A DNA stretch of 64,000 nt from Embleya hyalina (lineage in GTDB: Bacteria > Actinomycetota > Actinomycetes > Streptomycetales > Streptomycetaceae), in the NCBI RefSeq assembly GCF_003967355.1, contig NZ_BIFH01000026.1, forward strand, positions 62,001 to 126,000, in the 5' to 3' direction. Below the pieces are notes generated by a model. It had not been told where the DNA came from. It saw only the letters and a list, made by a program, of their open reading frames with translations, and made no database searches. The position numbers were made by a program, and so were the translations under genes. Below, in pieces: positions 50,250 to 58,730 of this stretch (the first letter of the stretch is position 1; each line of letters starts with the position of its first letter).

Positions 50250-51014
50250 TCAGGTGCGGGCGATGCCGCGCATCAGCGTGCGGGCGGTGCTCGCGGCGAA
50301 CTCGGCCGCGGGCGGGCCGTCCTCGACGCCCATGAAGTGCCGCAGGAACGCCCGCTGGTAGCACGCGCCCAGGAGCAGCGCGGCGGCCGCGTCGGGATCG
50401 GTCCCCGGTGCGATCCGGCCCCGGTCGCGTTCCACCGCGAGGTAGTCGGCGAGCATGCGCAGCGGTACCTGCGGACCGGCGCCGATGCCGCGCAGCGCCT
50501 CGCGGTGGCGCTGCAGCAGCGCGGGTTCGGCGAACAGGGACGAGGCGATCGGCATGCTCTCCTCGTAGAACTCCACGGCGCGGCGCACGATCGCCGCCAA
50601 CCGCCGCTCCACGGCGTCACCCCCCGCGTCCGCAGCCGTGCCGGACGCGATCGATTCGCCCGCCTCGCCCGCCTCGCCCGCCTCGCCGGAGAGTTGCGCC
50701 AGCAGCGGCCCCAGCGGCGGCAACCGCTCCTGGAGGACCGCGACGAACAGCTCCTCTTTGCCGGTGAAGTGCTTGTACAGCGCGGCCTCCGAGCAGCCGG
50801 CGGCGCGCGCGATCTCCTTCGTGGTGGTCCGCGCCAGGCCGAGCGTTCGCATCAGATGCTCGGCGGCGTCGACGATGCGCTGCCGGGTGGGCACCGCCGG
50901 CCGCGCCCCGGGGCCGGTCTCGGGGCGGGACGCGGCGCGGGTCCCGGATGTCGGCCCGGGAGTCGACGGCGACGGCTCCCGCCGGTCCGCGCCCGGGTGG
51001 GGCGAGTGGTGCAT
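50250..51014 (-). CDS. TetR-family regulator with extended N-terminus
   Basis: A 254-residue regulator. A 40-residue disordered leader precedes TRQRIVDAAEHLMRTLGLARTTTKEIARAAGCSEAALYKHFTGKEELFVAVL. A 9-bp tandem repeat encodes GEAGEAGEAGES in the linker before the ligand domain. The start is probably ATG 51014; frames extending to 51104 would run through the operator. It is divergent from the SDR gene at 51128, with two near-identical 18-bp operators in between. Confidence 0.88.
   Translation of the reverse strand: MHHSPHPGADRREPSPSTPGPTSGTRAASRPETGPGARPAVPTRQRIVDAAEHLMRTLGLARTTTKEIARAAGCSEAALYKHFTGKEELFVAVLQERLPPLGPLLAQLSGEAGEAGEAGESIASGTAADAGGDAVERRLAAIVRRAVEFYEESMPIASSLFAEPALLQRHREALRGIGAGPQVPLRMLADYLAVERDRGRIAPGTDPDAAAALLLGACYQRAFLRHFMGVEDGPPAAEFAASTARTLMRGIART
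50656..50688. repeat. 9-bp in-frame tandem repeat in the TetR gene
   Basis: Three exact TCGCCCGCC units and a partial fourth encode the GEA repeats of the regulator's linker. The unit differs from that at 45491 but has the same length and effect (a flexible Gly/Glu spacer). Confidence 0.75.
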
Positions 51015-51066
51015 CGGGGCGATCGTCCGTTCGTCGTGGGTGGTCCTGGGCCGGACTTGACGTAGT

Positions 51067-51109
51067 GGTGAGCAAGTATTCACCATGGAGGGGTGAGTGA
51101 ACACTCACC
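51067..51109. promoter_or_regulatory. two 18-bp TetR operators between divergent genes
   Basis: GGTGAGCAAGTATTCACC (51067-51084) and GGTGAGTGAACACTCACC (51092-51109) share the pattern GGTGA-n8-TCACC; the second is a perfect 8-bp inverted repeat with two central bases. Their centres are 25 bp apart. They lie in front of the SDR gene's ribosome site, consistent with cooperative binding by the TetR protein at 50250-51014. Confidence 0.85.
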
Positions 51110-51127
51110 AACCTCGGGAGGCGACAC

Positions 51128-51763
51128 ATGAGGCTCACCGTTCTCGGCGCGACGGGTGCCACCGGCGGACACGTCCTGCGGCAGGCCGCGGCGGCCGGAC
51201 ACAAGATCACGGCCGTGGTCCGGGCGCCGTCCCGGCCCGACTTCGAACACCCGAACATCGACGTCGTCCGGGCCGACGTGACGAATCCGGCCGAGTTGCG
51301 CGAGGCGATCGACGGGCACGACGCGGTGCTCTCCGGCATCGGGCCGCGCAACCGCAAGGTCACCGGGATCGCCGCCGCCGCGACCGCCGCGATCCTCACC
51401 GCGATGGCCGACACGGGGGTGCGGCGCCTGGTGACGATCAGTGCCGCGCCGGTGGGCCCGACGCCGTCCGAGGACTCGATCCTGGTCCGCAAGGGCCTGA
51501 TCCCGATCCTGCGCTCGATGCTCAAGGACGTCTACGCGGACCTGGCGGCGATGGAGGCCGAACTCGCCCGCAGCGACACCGACTGGACCGCGATGCGACC
51601 GCCGAAGCTGACCAAGGCGGCCGTCACCGGCGTGTACCGCACGCAGATCGGCGGCAGCGTGCCGCGCGGCGCCACGATCGCCCGAGCCGACGTGGCGCAC
51701 GCGATGCTCGCGGTCGTCGACGACCCGGCGACGTACCGCCAACCGGTCGGCATCGCGTACTGA
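51128..51763 (+). CDS. NAD(P)-binding atypical SDR (NmrA/BVR-B-like)
   Basis: A 211-residue reductase with the glycine motif LTVLGATGATGGHVLRQAAAAGHKITAVVRAPSR (G-A-T-G-x-x-G). VRRLVTISAAPVGP and the absence of a Y-x3-K place it among atypical SDRs of the biliverdin-reductase-B/NmrA kind. GGGAGG precedes ATG 51128. It is the likely target of the divergent TetR regulator through the two operators. Substrate, perhaps a quinone, is unknown. Confidence 0.88.
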   Translation: MRLTVLGATGATGGHVLRQAAAAGHKITAVVRAPSRPDFEHPNIDVVRADVTNPAELREAIDGHDAVLSGIGPRNRKVTGIAAAATAAILTAMADTGVRRLVTISAAPVGPTPSEDSILVRKGLIPILRSMLKDVYADLAAMEAELARSDTDWTAMRPPKLTKAAVTGVYRTQIGGSVPRGATIARADVAHAMLAVVDDPATYRQPVGIAY

Positions 51764-51886
51764 ACCCGCGCCCGACACGCGCACCGAACACGCATATCGA
51801 ACGCACGCGCGGCCCGATGGTGGGACCGCCCGGCGGCGGGGTACACGCGGGCATCGGGCATCGACCCCCAACCGGAGGCAGCCACC

Positions 51887-52270
51887 ATGGCCCAGCGCCC
51901 CACGGCCGGCGGACCCACCATCGGCGTCCGCCGCGTATACGACCCCGTCGACCCGGACGACGGCCTGCGCGTGCTGGTCGACCGCCTGTGGCCGCGCGGA
52001 ATCACCAAGGCCGACGCCCGTCTCGACGACTGGGCCAAGGAGTTGACCCCGTCCACCGAGCTGCGGCGCGCCCTGCACGGCGGCACCCTCACCGAGGCCG
52101 AATTCCGCACCCGCTACCGCGCCGAACTCGACTCCCCGACCGCCGAATCCGCCCGCACCGCGCTACTGACCCGAGCCGGCACCGGGCACGTGACCCTGCT
52201 CACCGCCGTCCGCGACCCATCCCACAGCCACGTCCCCGTCCTGATCGCGTACCTGACCGAAAACGCCTAG
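51887..52270 (+). CDS. DUF488 family protein
   Basis: A 127-residue protein with IGVRRVYDPVDPDDGLRVLVDRLWPRGITKADARLDDWAKELTPSTELRR, the DUF488/YeaO signature (VDRLWPRG). The biochemical role is not known. GGAGG lies ten bases before ATG 51887. Its TAG and the stop of the convergent amidohydrolase gene share the palindrome CTAG at 52267-52270. Confidence 0.92.
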   Translation: MAQRPTAGGPTIGVRRVYDPVDPDDGLRVLVDRLWPRGITKADARLDDWAKELTPSTELRRALHGGTLTEAEFRTRYRAELDSPTAESARTALLTRAGTGHVTLLTAVRDPSHSHVPVLIAYLTENA

Positions 52271-53457
52271 GGCGTATCCGCCCAGGTCCCGCCGACCATG
52301 ACCGCCGTGACCGCGGTGAGTGCCCCGATGTTGGTGACGGGGTCGCCCTCGCACAGCAGCAGGTCGGCGTCGTGGCCCGCGCGGAGGCGGCCCTTGCGGG
52401 TGCCGAGGCCCACCGCGTCGGCGGCGAGGGAGGTGGCCGACGCGAGGGCGTCGGTCGTCGAGACGCCGCCGAGGACCAGGTCGGCGATCGCCGCCGGGAG
52501 GCTGCCGTGCGGCTTGGCGGCGCTGATTCCCGAGTCGGCTCCGGAGACGATGCGGACCCCGGCCCGGTGCAGGCGGACCACGTGGGCGAGCCGGACCTCC
52601 CGGGTCGCTCCGATGCGCGCCAGCAACTCCCGTGCCGCCGGCGGCGCGAGCGCGTCGGGGTCGGTTCCGAGCGTGGGGCACACGGGGATGCCCCGTGCCG
52701 CGAGTCGGTGCAGCAGGTCGTCGGAGATCCGCACGCCCTGCTCGGTCAGACAGGTGCAGTGCTCGATGCCGTCGGCGTGCGCGGCGAGGGCCTGTTCGAC
52801 GGCGGGCAGGTTGTGGGCGTGCACCGTCACCGGCAGGCCGGCGGCGTGTGCCTCGTCCACGATCAGGCGCATCTGCGCCCGGGTGAATTGGCAGTGCATC
52901 AGATCGGTGCCCGGCGTCATGGTGCCGCCGCTGCCCATCACCTTGACCACGTCCGCCCCGCGCTCGACCCGCTCCCGCACCGCCGCGCGCAGTTGTTCCG
53001 ACCCGACGGCCTGGGTACCGAATCGCCAACAGTGGCCCCCGGCACTGGTGATCGGCGGCCCCGCGGCCAGGATCGTCGGCACGGCCCGCCCGTCCGGCGC
53101 CCGATCGCGCCGCCGCAGCACCGACCAGTCGCGGTCGCCGAGATCGCGCACCACGGTCACCCCGACCGCCAGTTCGCGCCGTAGCGAGTCGTCGATCACG
53201 GCGTCGAGTTCGGCGACGGAGTAGTCGGGCAACCGGTCGAGCGCGCCGTCACGACCGTCGCCGCCGAGGTGGCTGTGCAGGTCGAACAGGCCGGGGAGGA
53301 TGGTCGCCGTGGGGTGGTCGACCACCTCCCAACCGTCCGGCACGTGGGCCGCGCCCGGCTCCAGTCCGACGATCCGACCGTCCGCGACGAAGACCGATAC
53401 CGGCCCGGGCAGTGCGCGTTCGCCGTCGAAGGCGCGTGCGACTCGAATCACCGGCAT
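52267..53457 (-). CDS. amidohydrolase family protein
   Basis: A 396-residue metal-dependent hydrolase of the imidazolonepropionase/prolidase-like group. Metal ligands: His-x-His in GLFDLHSHLGG, Lys in ADVVKVMGSGG (carboxylated lysine position), His in VHAHN, His in GIEHCTC and Asp in SGADSGI. The later ADLVLGGVSTTDALASAT and GRLRAGHDADLLLCEGDP are the standard C-terminal motifs. ATG 53457 is ten bases from GAAGGGA. Substrate unknown, probably a cyclic amide or dipeptide. Confidence 0.9.
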   Translation of the reverse strand: MPVIRVARAFDGERALPGPVSVFVADGRIVGLEPGAAHVPDGWEVVDHPTATILPGLFDLHSHLGGDGRDGALDRLPDYSVAELDAVIDDSLRRELAVGVTVVRDLGDRDWSVLRRRDRAPDGRAVPTILAAGPPITSAGGHCWRFGTQAVGSEQLRAAVRERVERGADVVKVMGSGGTMTPGTDLMHCQFTRAQMRLIVDEAHAAGLPVTVHAHNLPAVEQALAAHADGIEHCTCLTEQGVRISDDLLHRLAARGIPVCPTLGTDPDALAPPAARELLARIGATREVRLAHVVRLHRAGVRIVSGADSGISAAKPHGSLPAAIADLVLGGVSTTDALASATSLAADAVGLGTRKGRLRAGHDADLLLCEGDPVTNIGALTAVTAVMVGGTWADTP

Positions 53458-53560
53458 GTCGTTCACGTCCCTTCGGGCCGATCCCTGACACCGCAAAGCC
53501 TAGGGCCTTGGACACGGCCGAAGAGAGCGGAACGCCGGACCGTGAAGGAACGGACGGGTC

Positions 53561-54190
53561 CTACCCGTGGGCGTTCTCCGGCAGCGGCAACATCGTCCGC
53601 GGGTCCTGGCCCGCGAACCACATGCCGATCACGATCGCCGCGGTCGCCTCCAGGTAGCCCGCCCGGTCCAGGCCGCCGACCGGCAGCGGTACCGATCCGA
53701 CGTCGGCGACCAGGGTGTGTGCCACGGCCAGCGCCGTCGGGTCGTCACCGCACAGCGGCACGCCGAGGCCGGCCGCGTGCGGGCCCGCCCACACCTCGGC
53801 CGCGCTCAGGTGGAACGCCTTGACCACGTGCGCCCCGGGGGCCGCCGCCGCGAGCGCCCCGGCCGCCGCCGGGCCGCCGTCCGTGGTCAACATCAGGCCG
53901 CCCGGCCCCGGCACGATCGGGTTCGAGCAGTCGAGGAGGGCCTTGCCCACCAGGCTCGGCGCCAGCGGCGGGACCACCTCCCCGACCGCCGCGTGCCCCA
54001 CCGACACCAGCACCGCCTCCCCGTGCCCGGCGGCCTCGGCGAGCGTGCCCGCCCGCGCCCCGATCCGCTCGGCGAGCACCGCGGCCCGCTCCGCCGACCG
54101 GGCCCCGATCAGCACGTCGTGTCCGGCCCCGACCCACTTGGCCCCCAGCGCCGCCGCCATGTTGCCCGCGCCCAATATTCCGATTCGCAT
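53561..54190 (-). CDS. NADPH-dependent F420 reductase-like oxidoreductase
   Basis: A 209-residue Rossmann protein: MRIGILGAGNMAAALGAKWVGAGHDVLIGARSAERAAVLAERIGA, GEAVLVSVGHAAVGEVVPPL, and VVKAFHLSAAEVW in place of the usual VVKAFNTI/L. It fits the NADP oxidoreductase coenzyme-F420-dependent (Fno-like) family. The divergent HxlR gene at 54291 probably regulates it. Confidence 0.88.
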   Translation of the reverse strand: MRIGILGAGNMAAALGAKWVGAGHDVLIGARSAERAAVLAERIGARAGTLAEAAGHGEAVLVSVGHAAVGEVVPPLAPSLVGKALLDCSNPIVPGPGGLMLTTDGGPAAAGALAAAAPGAHVVKAFHLSAAEVWAGPHAAGLGVPLCGDDPTALAVAHTLVADVGSVPLPVGGLDRAGYLEATAAIVIGMWFAGQDPRTMLPLPENAHG

Positions 54191-54290
54191 CGCGCTTCTC
54201 CCCATACGACGTGTGTCTTTCCGGCTCCACGACGCTAGGCGCGCCGATCCGCACCGTTCGGTAAGTGACGGCCGGGGGAGAATGGGTGCC

Positions 54291-54662
54291 ATGACCGAGC
54301 ACGAAGGCGAGTACGTCGCCGACTGCCGCGCCCGCGTCGCCTTCGACCTGCTCACCAACCGCTGGAACAGCGTGGTCGTGTACGCGCTGGCCGACGGCCC
54401 GACCCGGCCGGGCGCCCTGGCCGCGCGCATCGGCGGGATCAGCGCGAAGGTCCTCACCGAGACGCTGCGCCGACTCGAGTACCACGGCCTGGTCGTCCGC
54501 CGCACCTACGCCGAGGCGCCGCCGCGCGTCGAGTACGCGCTGACCGACCTGGGCGAATCCCTCCTGGTCCCGTTCCGGGCGCTGGGCGAGTGGTCCCTCG
54601 AATACGGCCACCGCGTCCTGGCCGCCCAGGACGCGGCGGAGGCCGCGGCGAACACCGGATAG
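54291..54662 (+). CDS. HxlR-family transcriptional regulator
   Basis: A 123-residue winged-helix protein: ARVAFDLLTNRWNSVVVYALADGPTRPGALAARIGGISAKVLTETLRRLEYHGLVVRRTYAEAPPRVEYALTDLGESL, the full HxlR domain. The usual N-terminal redox Cys is present (ADCRARVAF), so it may sense reactive electrophiles. GGGGGAG precedes ATG 54291. It is divergent from the F420 reductase-like gene, a common arrangement of HxlR and target. Confidence 0.93.
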   Translation: MTEHEGEYVADCRARVAFDLLTNRWNSVVVYALADGPTRPGALAARIGGISAKVLTETLRRLEYHGLVVRRTYAEAPPRVEYALTDLGESLLVPFRALGEWSLEYGHRVLAAQDAAEAAANTG

Positions 54663-54726
54663 CACCCGCCGCGGCCCCGAGTTCGTCGACGAACACCGAG
54701 GGGCACCCCCGTGGCCCCCCGGAACC

Positions 54727-56103
54727 TCACCGACGCAGCCGCGCCGCCGGCACGGTGGTGACCAACACCGTCGCCGCGATCCACAGCGCCGTCACCTCGC
54801 CCGCGTGGTGGAAGTCGCCGCCGACCGACAGGTACAGCGTGCCGAACACGGCCACGCCGAGCACCTGGCCGAGTTGGATCATCGTCACCATCAGGCCCGA
54901 CGCGTCCGACGCCTGCGGCAGCGGCACCCGGCGCAGCGCCAGCGTCATCACCGGGCTGTACGCCACCCCCAGCCCGAAGCTGCCCGCCGCCATCGTGGCG
55001 AGCAGCACCGGCAGCGGCTGCCCGGTGCGGAAGGTCCACGCGGTCGCCGCGAAGCCGAGCGCGCCGATCGGCATCCCGATCATCGGCAGCCGCGGATGCC
55101 ACGCGGCCGGCAACAACTGCCAGCGCAGCGACACCGTCGCGAACACCAGCGAGGCCGGGATGAAGGTCAACCCCGCCTCCAGCGCCGAGTAGCCCAGGCC
55201 GCCCTGGACGTACAGCGCGGTGGAGAACATCAGCCCGCCGAACGCGGTCATCGTCAGCAGCAACGTCACCGCTCCCGGCAGCACCCCGGGTACCCGCAAC
55301 AACGACGCCGGGATCAGCGGGTGCGACGCGCGCCGTTCGACGAACCCGAACAGCACGAACAGCACGACGCACCCGGCCAGGCTCACCCACCCCCAGGTCG
55401 GCCAGTCCAACTCGTGCCCCATCACCAGCGGGACGACCAGGGCCAGCAGGGCGGGGGCGAGCAGGGCCAGACCCGGCAGGTCCAGACCGCGCGCCGAGGG
55501 GACCCCGCCGTCGGGCAACACCCGGCGCGCGAGCACGTACAGCACGATCCCGACCGGGATGTTGATCAGGAACACCGGCCGCCAGGACAACCCGAACAGG
55601 TCGGCGCTGACCAGGAGTCCGCCGAGCACCTGCCCGGCGACCATGCCGCCGGCGATGGTCGCGGCGTAGCGCCCCATCGCCCGGGCCCGATCGGCCCCGG
55701 CGTAGGTCGCCTGGATCAGATTGAGCACTTGGGGCACCATCAGCGCGGCGCCGCCGCCCTGGACGGCGCGGGCCGCGATCAGCGACGTGTCGTCCCAGGC
55801 GAGCCCGCACGCCAGCGACGCGGCGGTGAAAACGACCAGTCCGACGCCGAAGATCCGCCGGAACCCGTGCCGCCCGCCGAGCCGGGAGCCGGTGACGATG
55901 AGCATCGCGTAGACGATGGTGTAGCCGGAGACGACCAGTTGCAGACCCGCGCCGCTGGTGTCCAGGTCGGTACGGATGGTGGGGCCGGCGACGTTGACGA
56001 CCGAGGTGTCGAGCAAGGCCATGAACTGTGCGGTGAGCAACGCCGTCAGCAGGAGCGGATGGGCGCGCCGCGCCGTGGCCGGCGCGGCTGTTGTCGTGGT
56101 CAT
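54727..56103 (-). CDS. MFS transporter, DHA2 (EmrB/QacA) family
   Basis: A 458-residue, 14-helix drug:proton antiporter. Motif C-like and D1-like signs: FMALLDTSVVNVAGPTIRTDL in helix 1, GSRLGGRHGFRRIFGVG (motif A) after helix 2, and AARAVQGGGAALMVPQVL. The protein should export hydrophobic compounds. It is divergent from an MmyB-type XRE regulator; tandem direct repeats in the 101-bp gap are its probable control site. Confidence 0.92.
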   Translation of the reverse strand: MTTTTAAPATARRAHPLLLTALLTAQFMALLDTSVVNVAGPTIRTDLDTSGAGLQLVVSGYTIVYAMLIVTGSRLGGRHGFRRIFGVGLVVFTAASLACGLAWDDTSLIAARAVQGGGAALMVPQVLNLIQATYAGADRARAMGRYAATIAGGMVAGQVLGGLLVSADLFGLSWRPVFLINIPVGIVLYVLARRVLPDGGVPSARGLDLPGLALLAPALLALVVPLVMGHELDWPTWGWVSLAGCVVLFVLFGFVERRASHPLIPASLLRVPGVLPGAVTLLLTMTAFGGLMFSTALYVQGGLGYSALEAGLTFIPASLVFATVSLRWQLLPAAWHPRLPMIGMPIGALGFAATAWTFRTGQPLPVLLATMAAGSFGLGVAYSPVMTLALRRVPLPQASDASGLMVTMIQLGQVLGVAVFGTLYLSVGGDFHHAGEVTALWIAATVLVTTVPAARLRR

Positions 56104-56124
56104 GCAAGGAGCGTGCGGGGCCGG

Positions 56125-56168
56125 CGATCCTGTTGCCGAGAGCCTGTCGATCCTGGTACCGAGAGCAC
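56125..56168. promoter_or_regulatory. tandem direct repeat operator between MFS and XRE genes
   Basis: CGATCCTGTTGCCGAGAGCCT (56125-56145) and CGATCCTGGTACCGAGAGCAC (56148-56168) agree at 17 of 21 positions and are spaced 23 bp, about two helical turns. They lie in the middle of the divergent gap. Confidence 0.7.
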
Positions 56169-56204
56169 CTGGCAGCCCGGCGGGAGAGCGGCGAGGATGG
56201 CCGC

Positions 56205-57161
56205 ATGAGCACCAACACCGCCAGTCGGCGCACCGAATTGGGCGCGTTCCTGCGCAGTCGGCGCGAGCGCCGCACCCCGGAGGAGGTCGGCCTGCCCCCG
56301 GGTCTGCGCCGACGCACGCCGGGACTGCGGCGCGAGGAGGTGGCGCTGCTCGCCGGGGTGGGGGTGACCTGGTACACCTGGCTCGAACAGGGTCGGCCGA
56401 TCAACGCGAGCATCCAGGTACTGGACGCGGTCGCGCGCACCCTGGGGCTGGACCCGGCCGAGCGCACCCACCTGTACCGCCTCGCGCAGGTGCCCTGGGA
56501 GGTCGCGTCGCCTCCGGGGGCGACGCTGCCGGCGGAGATCCAGGAGATCCTGGACACGCTGGTCCCGCATCCGGCCGCGGTGTACAACGCCCGCTACGAC
56601 GTGTTGGCCTGGAACGACGCGTACTCCAGGCTGTTTCCGAGCCTGGCCGAAATGCCGATCGAGGAGCGCAACGCGATCTGGGCCACGTTCACGTCGCGGG
56701 AGACGTGTAATCCGTTCATCGACCGGGCCTACGAGGAACCGCGCATGGTCGCCGAGTTGCAGACCGCGTTCGCCCGGCACGTCGGTGAGCCGGAGTGGGA
56801 GTCCTTCGTCAGCCGACTGGCCGACGCCAGCGCGGAGTTCGCCCGGCTGTGGGCCCGCCGCGAGGTCAATTCGGGCAGTCGGCACATCAAGCGGCTCCTG
56901 CACGTCACGGTGGGCCGGCTGGACCTGGCGGCCACCCGGTTGCAGTTGAACGTCCCGGAGACCCGGATGATGGTCTACACCCCCGCCGACGACACGACCC
57001 GCGCCCGGATGGCCGAGTTGATGGCGATGCCGGTCACCCCGTGGTGCTGCGACGAATGCCACACGAAGGCCATGCGGCGGCGCCGCGAGACGCTCTACGG
57101 CACGCCGAACGCGCCCGGCACGGACCCCGACCCGATCCCGGAGCCGGCACGGATGTCGTAG
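56205..57161 (+). CDS. XRE-family regulator with MmyB-like ligand-binding domain
   Basis: A 318-residue regulator. Residues 8-75 are the helix-turn-helix with the RRTPGLRREEVALLAGVGVTWYTWLEQGR signature of the MmyB group. Residues 105-275 form the PAS-like MmyB domain (PAAVYNARYDVLAWNDAYSRLFP; TSRETCNPFIDRAYEEP; SGSRHIKRLLHVTVGRLDLAATRLQL), which binds fatty acids in a known structure. The C-terminus adds a Cys-rich PWCCDECHTK (Cys281, 282, 285), not usual in the family and possibly metal- or redox-active. Likely regulates the divergent MFS exporter. Confidence 0.9.
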   Translation: MSTNTASRRTELGAFLRSRRERRTPEEVGLPPGLRRRTPGLRREEVALLAGVGVTWYTWLEQGRPINASIQVLDAVARTLGLDPAERTHLYRLAQVPWEVASPPGATLPAEIQEILDTLVPHPAAVYNARYDVLAWNDAYSRLFPSLAEMPIEERNAIWATFTSRETCNPFIDRAYEEPRMVAELQTAFARHVGEPEWESFVSRLADASAEFARLWARREVNSGSRHIKRLLHVTVGRLDLAATRLQLNVPETRMMVYTPADDTTRARMAELMAMPVTPWCCDECHTKAMRRRRETLYGTPNAPGTDPDPIPEPARMS

Positions 57162-57204
57162 CGGCCCGCCCGCGCGGACGCCGTGCGGCCCGCCCGCGCG
57201 GACG
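57161..57204. repeat. 20-bp direct repeat after the XRE gene
   Basis: GCGGCCCGCCCGCGCGGACG occurs at 57161-57180 (starting on the last base of the stop codon) and at 57185-57204, a 24-bp period, in the 62-bp gap before the convergent exonuclease gene. It can fold with itself but gives no clean terminator. Confidence 0.7.
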
Positions 57205-57223
57205 GTGCGGGAACCCGCCCCGC

Positions 57224-58021
57224 TCAGATGTCGTACGCCACCGTCACCGGCGCGTGATCGGACCAGCGCGCGTCGTAGCTGTCCGCACGCTCGGTCACCG
57301 CCGTGAGCGCGACGTCGGCCAGTTCCGGGGTCGCGACGTGGTAGTCGATCCGCCAGCCGGCGTCGGTGTCGAACGCCTTGCCCCGATACGACCACCACGA
57401 GTACGGCCCGGGGCCCTCGGGGTGGATCCGGCGGACCACGTCGTGCCAGTCGGCCGCGCCGAACAGGTCGGTGAGCCAGGCCCGCTCCTCGGGCAGGAAC
57501 CCGGACTTCTTGACGTTGCCCTTCCAGTTCTTGATGTCGTGCTCGGTGTGCGCGATGTTCCAGTCCCCGCACACCAGCGACTCGCGCCCGCCGATCGCGG
57601 CCGTCGCGCGCATCACCTTCAGGTGCGCGAGCAGGTCGGCCATGAACCGGTTCTTCTCCTCCTGCTTGGGCGTCTCCGCCTCGCCGGTGGGCAGGTACAG
57701 GCTGGCCACGGTCACCTTGGGCAGGTCGACCTCGATCCACCGCCCGGACGCGTCGAACTCGGCCGACCCGAAGCCGATCCGGACCGCGCTCGGCCGGACC
57801 CGGCTGTACACCGCGACGCCGGCCCGGCCCTTGGCGGTGGCGGGCGCGTAGTAGGCGTACCAGCCCTCGGGATCGCGAACCTCGTCGCTGAGCTGGTCGG
57901 GCGTGGCCCGTACCTCCTGGAGGCACACCACATCGGCCTCGGTGGCGCCCAGCCACTCGGTGAAGCCCTTGCCGGCCGCGGCCCGCAGCCCGTTCACGTT
58001 GGCGGTGGAGACGGTGATCAT
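57224..58021 (-). CDS. xth: exodeoxyribonuclease III
   Basis: A 265-residue AP endonuclease/3'-exonuclease of base-excision repair. Family motifs: STANVNGLRAAAGKGF, VVCLQEVRA with the metal Glu, VASLYLPTGE with the Tyr, LVCGDWNIAHTEHDI with Asp and Asn, and the C-terminal WRIDYHVAT and WSDHAPVTV with the catalytic Asp-His pair. It functions downstream of glycosylases such as the Ung at 10041. Confidence 0.95.
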   Translation of the reverse strand: MITVSTANVNGLRAAAGKGFTEWLGATEADVVCLQEVRATPDQLSDEVRDPEGWYAYYAPATAKGRAGVAVYSRVRPSAVRIGFGSAEFDASGRWIEVDLPKVTVASLYLPTGEAETPKQEEKNRFMADLLAHLKVMRATAAIGGRESLVCGDWNIAHTEHDIKNWKGNVKKSGFLPEERAWLTDLFGAADWHDVVRRIHPEGPGPYSWWSYRGKAFDTDAGWRIDYHVATPELADVALTAVTERADSYDARWSDHAPVTVAYDI

Positions 58022-58100
58022 CGGTGCAGATTAGCCCGTTTCGGCCCTGGGGCGCGGCGGGGGGTGGGCCGGGCCCGCCCGTCGGACGCAACGGTCCCGG

Positions 58101-58616
58101 TCAGCCGAACAACGTCGCGTGCAGCGGCAGCCAGGCGGCGCCCCGGCAGCGGGCGGCGACCTCGGCCGGCCCCACCCACTCGGCCGCCCCGCACTCCGAG
58201 CCCGGCTCCGGCCGGGTGGGCGCGCCCCGGTCCGGCAGCCGCACGGCGTGGAACGCCTGGAACGCCCGGGCCGGATACCGGTAGTCGGCCGGCGGCGGAT
58301 CCGACAGGGTGATCCGCTGGCCGCCGAGCAGCGTCAGCCGGCCCGCGTCCAGGCGCAGCCCCGTCTCCTCGGCCAGCTCCCGCGCGGCCGCCAGGGCCGG
58401 GGTCTCGCCCGGATCCAGGTGCCCACCCGGCACCTCCCAGCCGCGTCCCGGCCGGTCCACCCGGGTGAGCAACGTACGCCCCACCGCGTCCACGGCGAAC
58501 ACGAAGCCGGTGGTCACGGTGTAGCCGGCGGGCACCTCGTCGCAGCGCAGCAGCTCCATGCGATGCGCGACGGGGATCCAGCCCACGGTGAGCGATGCCA
58601 ACACGATCGACGCCAT
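58101..58616 (-). CDS. Nudix hydrolase
   Basis: A 171-residue protein with the Nudix box GGHLDPGETPALAAARELAEETGL, which fits G-x5-E-x7-REUxEExGU. RMELLRCDEVPAGYTVTTGFVFAVDAVGRTLLTRVDRPGRGWEVP leads into it. ATG 58616 is the best-supported start. It ends 79 bp before the exonuclease start and could be upstream of it in one transcript. Confidence 0.9.
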   Translation of the reverse strand: MASIVLASLTVGWIPVAHRMELLRCDEVPAGYTVTTGFVFAVDAVGRTLLTRVDRPGRGWEVPGGHLDPGETPALAAARELAEETGLRLDAGRLTLLGGQRITLSDPPPADYRYPARAFQAFHAVRLPDRGAPTRPEPGSECGAAEWVGPAEVAARCRGAAWLPLHATLFG

Positions 58617-58730
58617 GGGCCCATCCTGGCGGACCGGATCCCCGCCGGTGCCGGCGGAGTCGTCCTCGTCCGCCCGTACCGAACTCGCCCGAACCGCACC
58701 GCGGCTCGGGCGCTGTGGCACGGTGAGGGG

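Noticed and set aside
52267-52270. Shared stop codons of DUF488 and amidohydrolase genes in CTAG
   Set aside because: A neat but trivial consequence of two TAG stops meeting in opposite directions; no functional implication.
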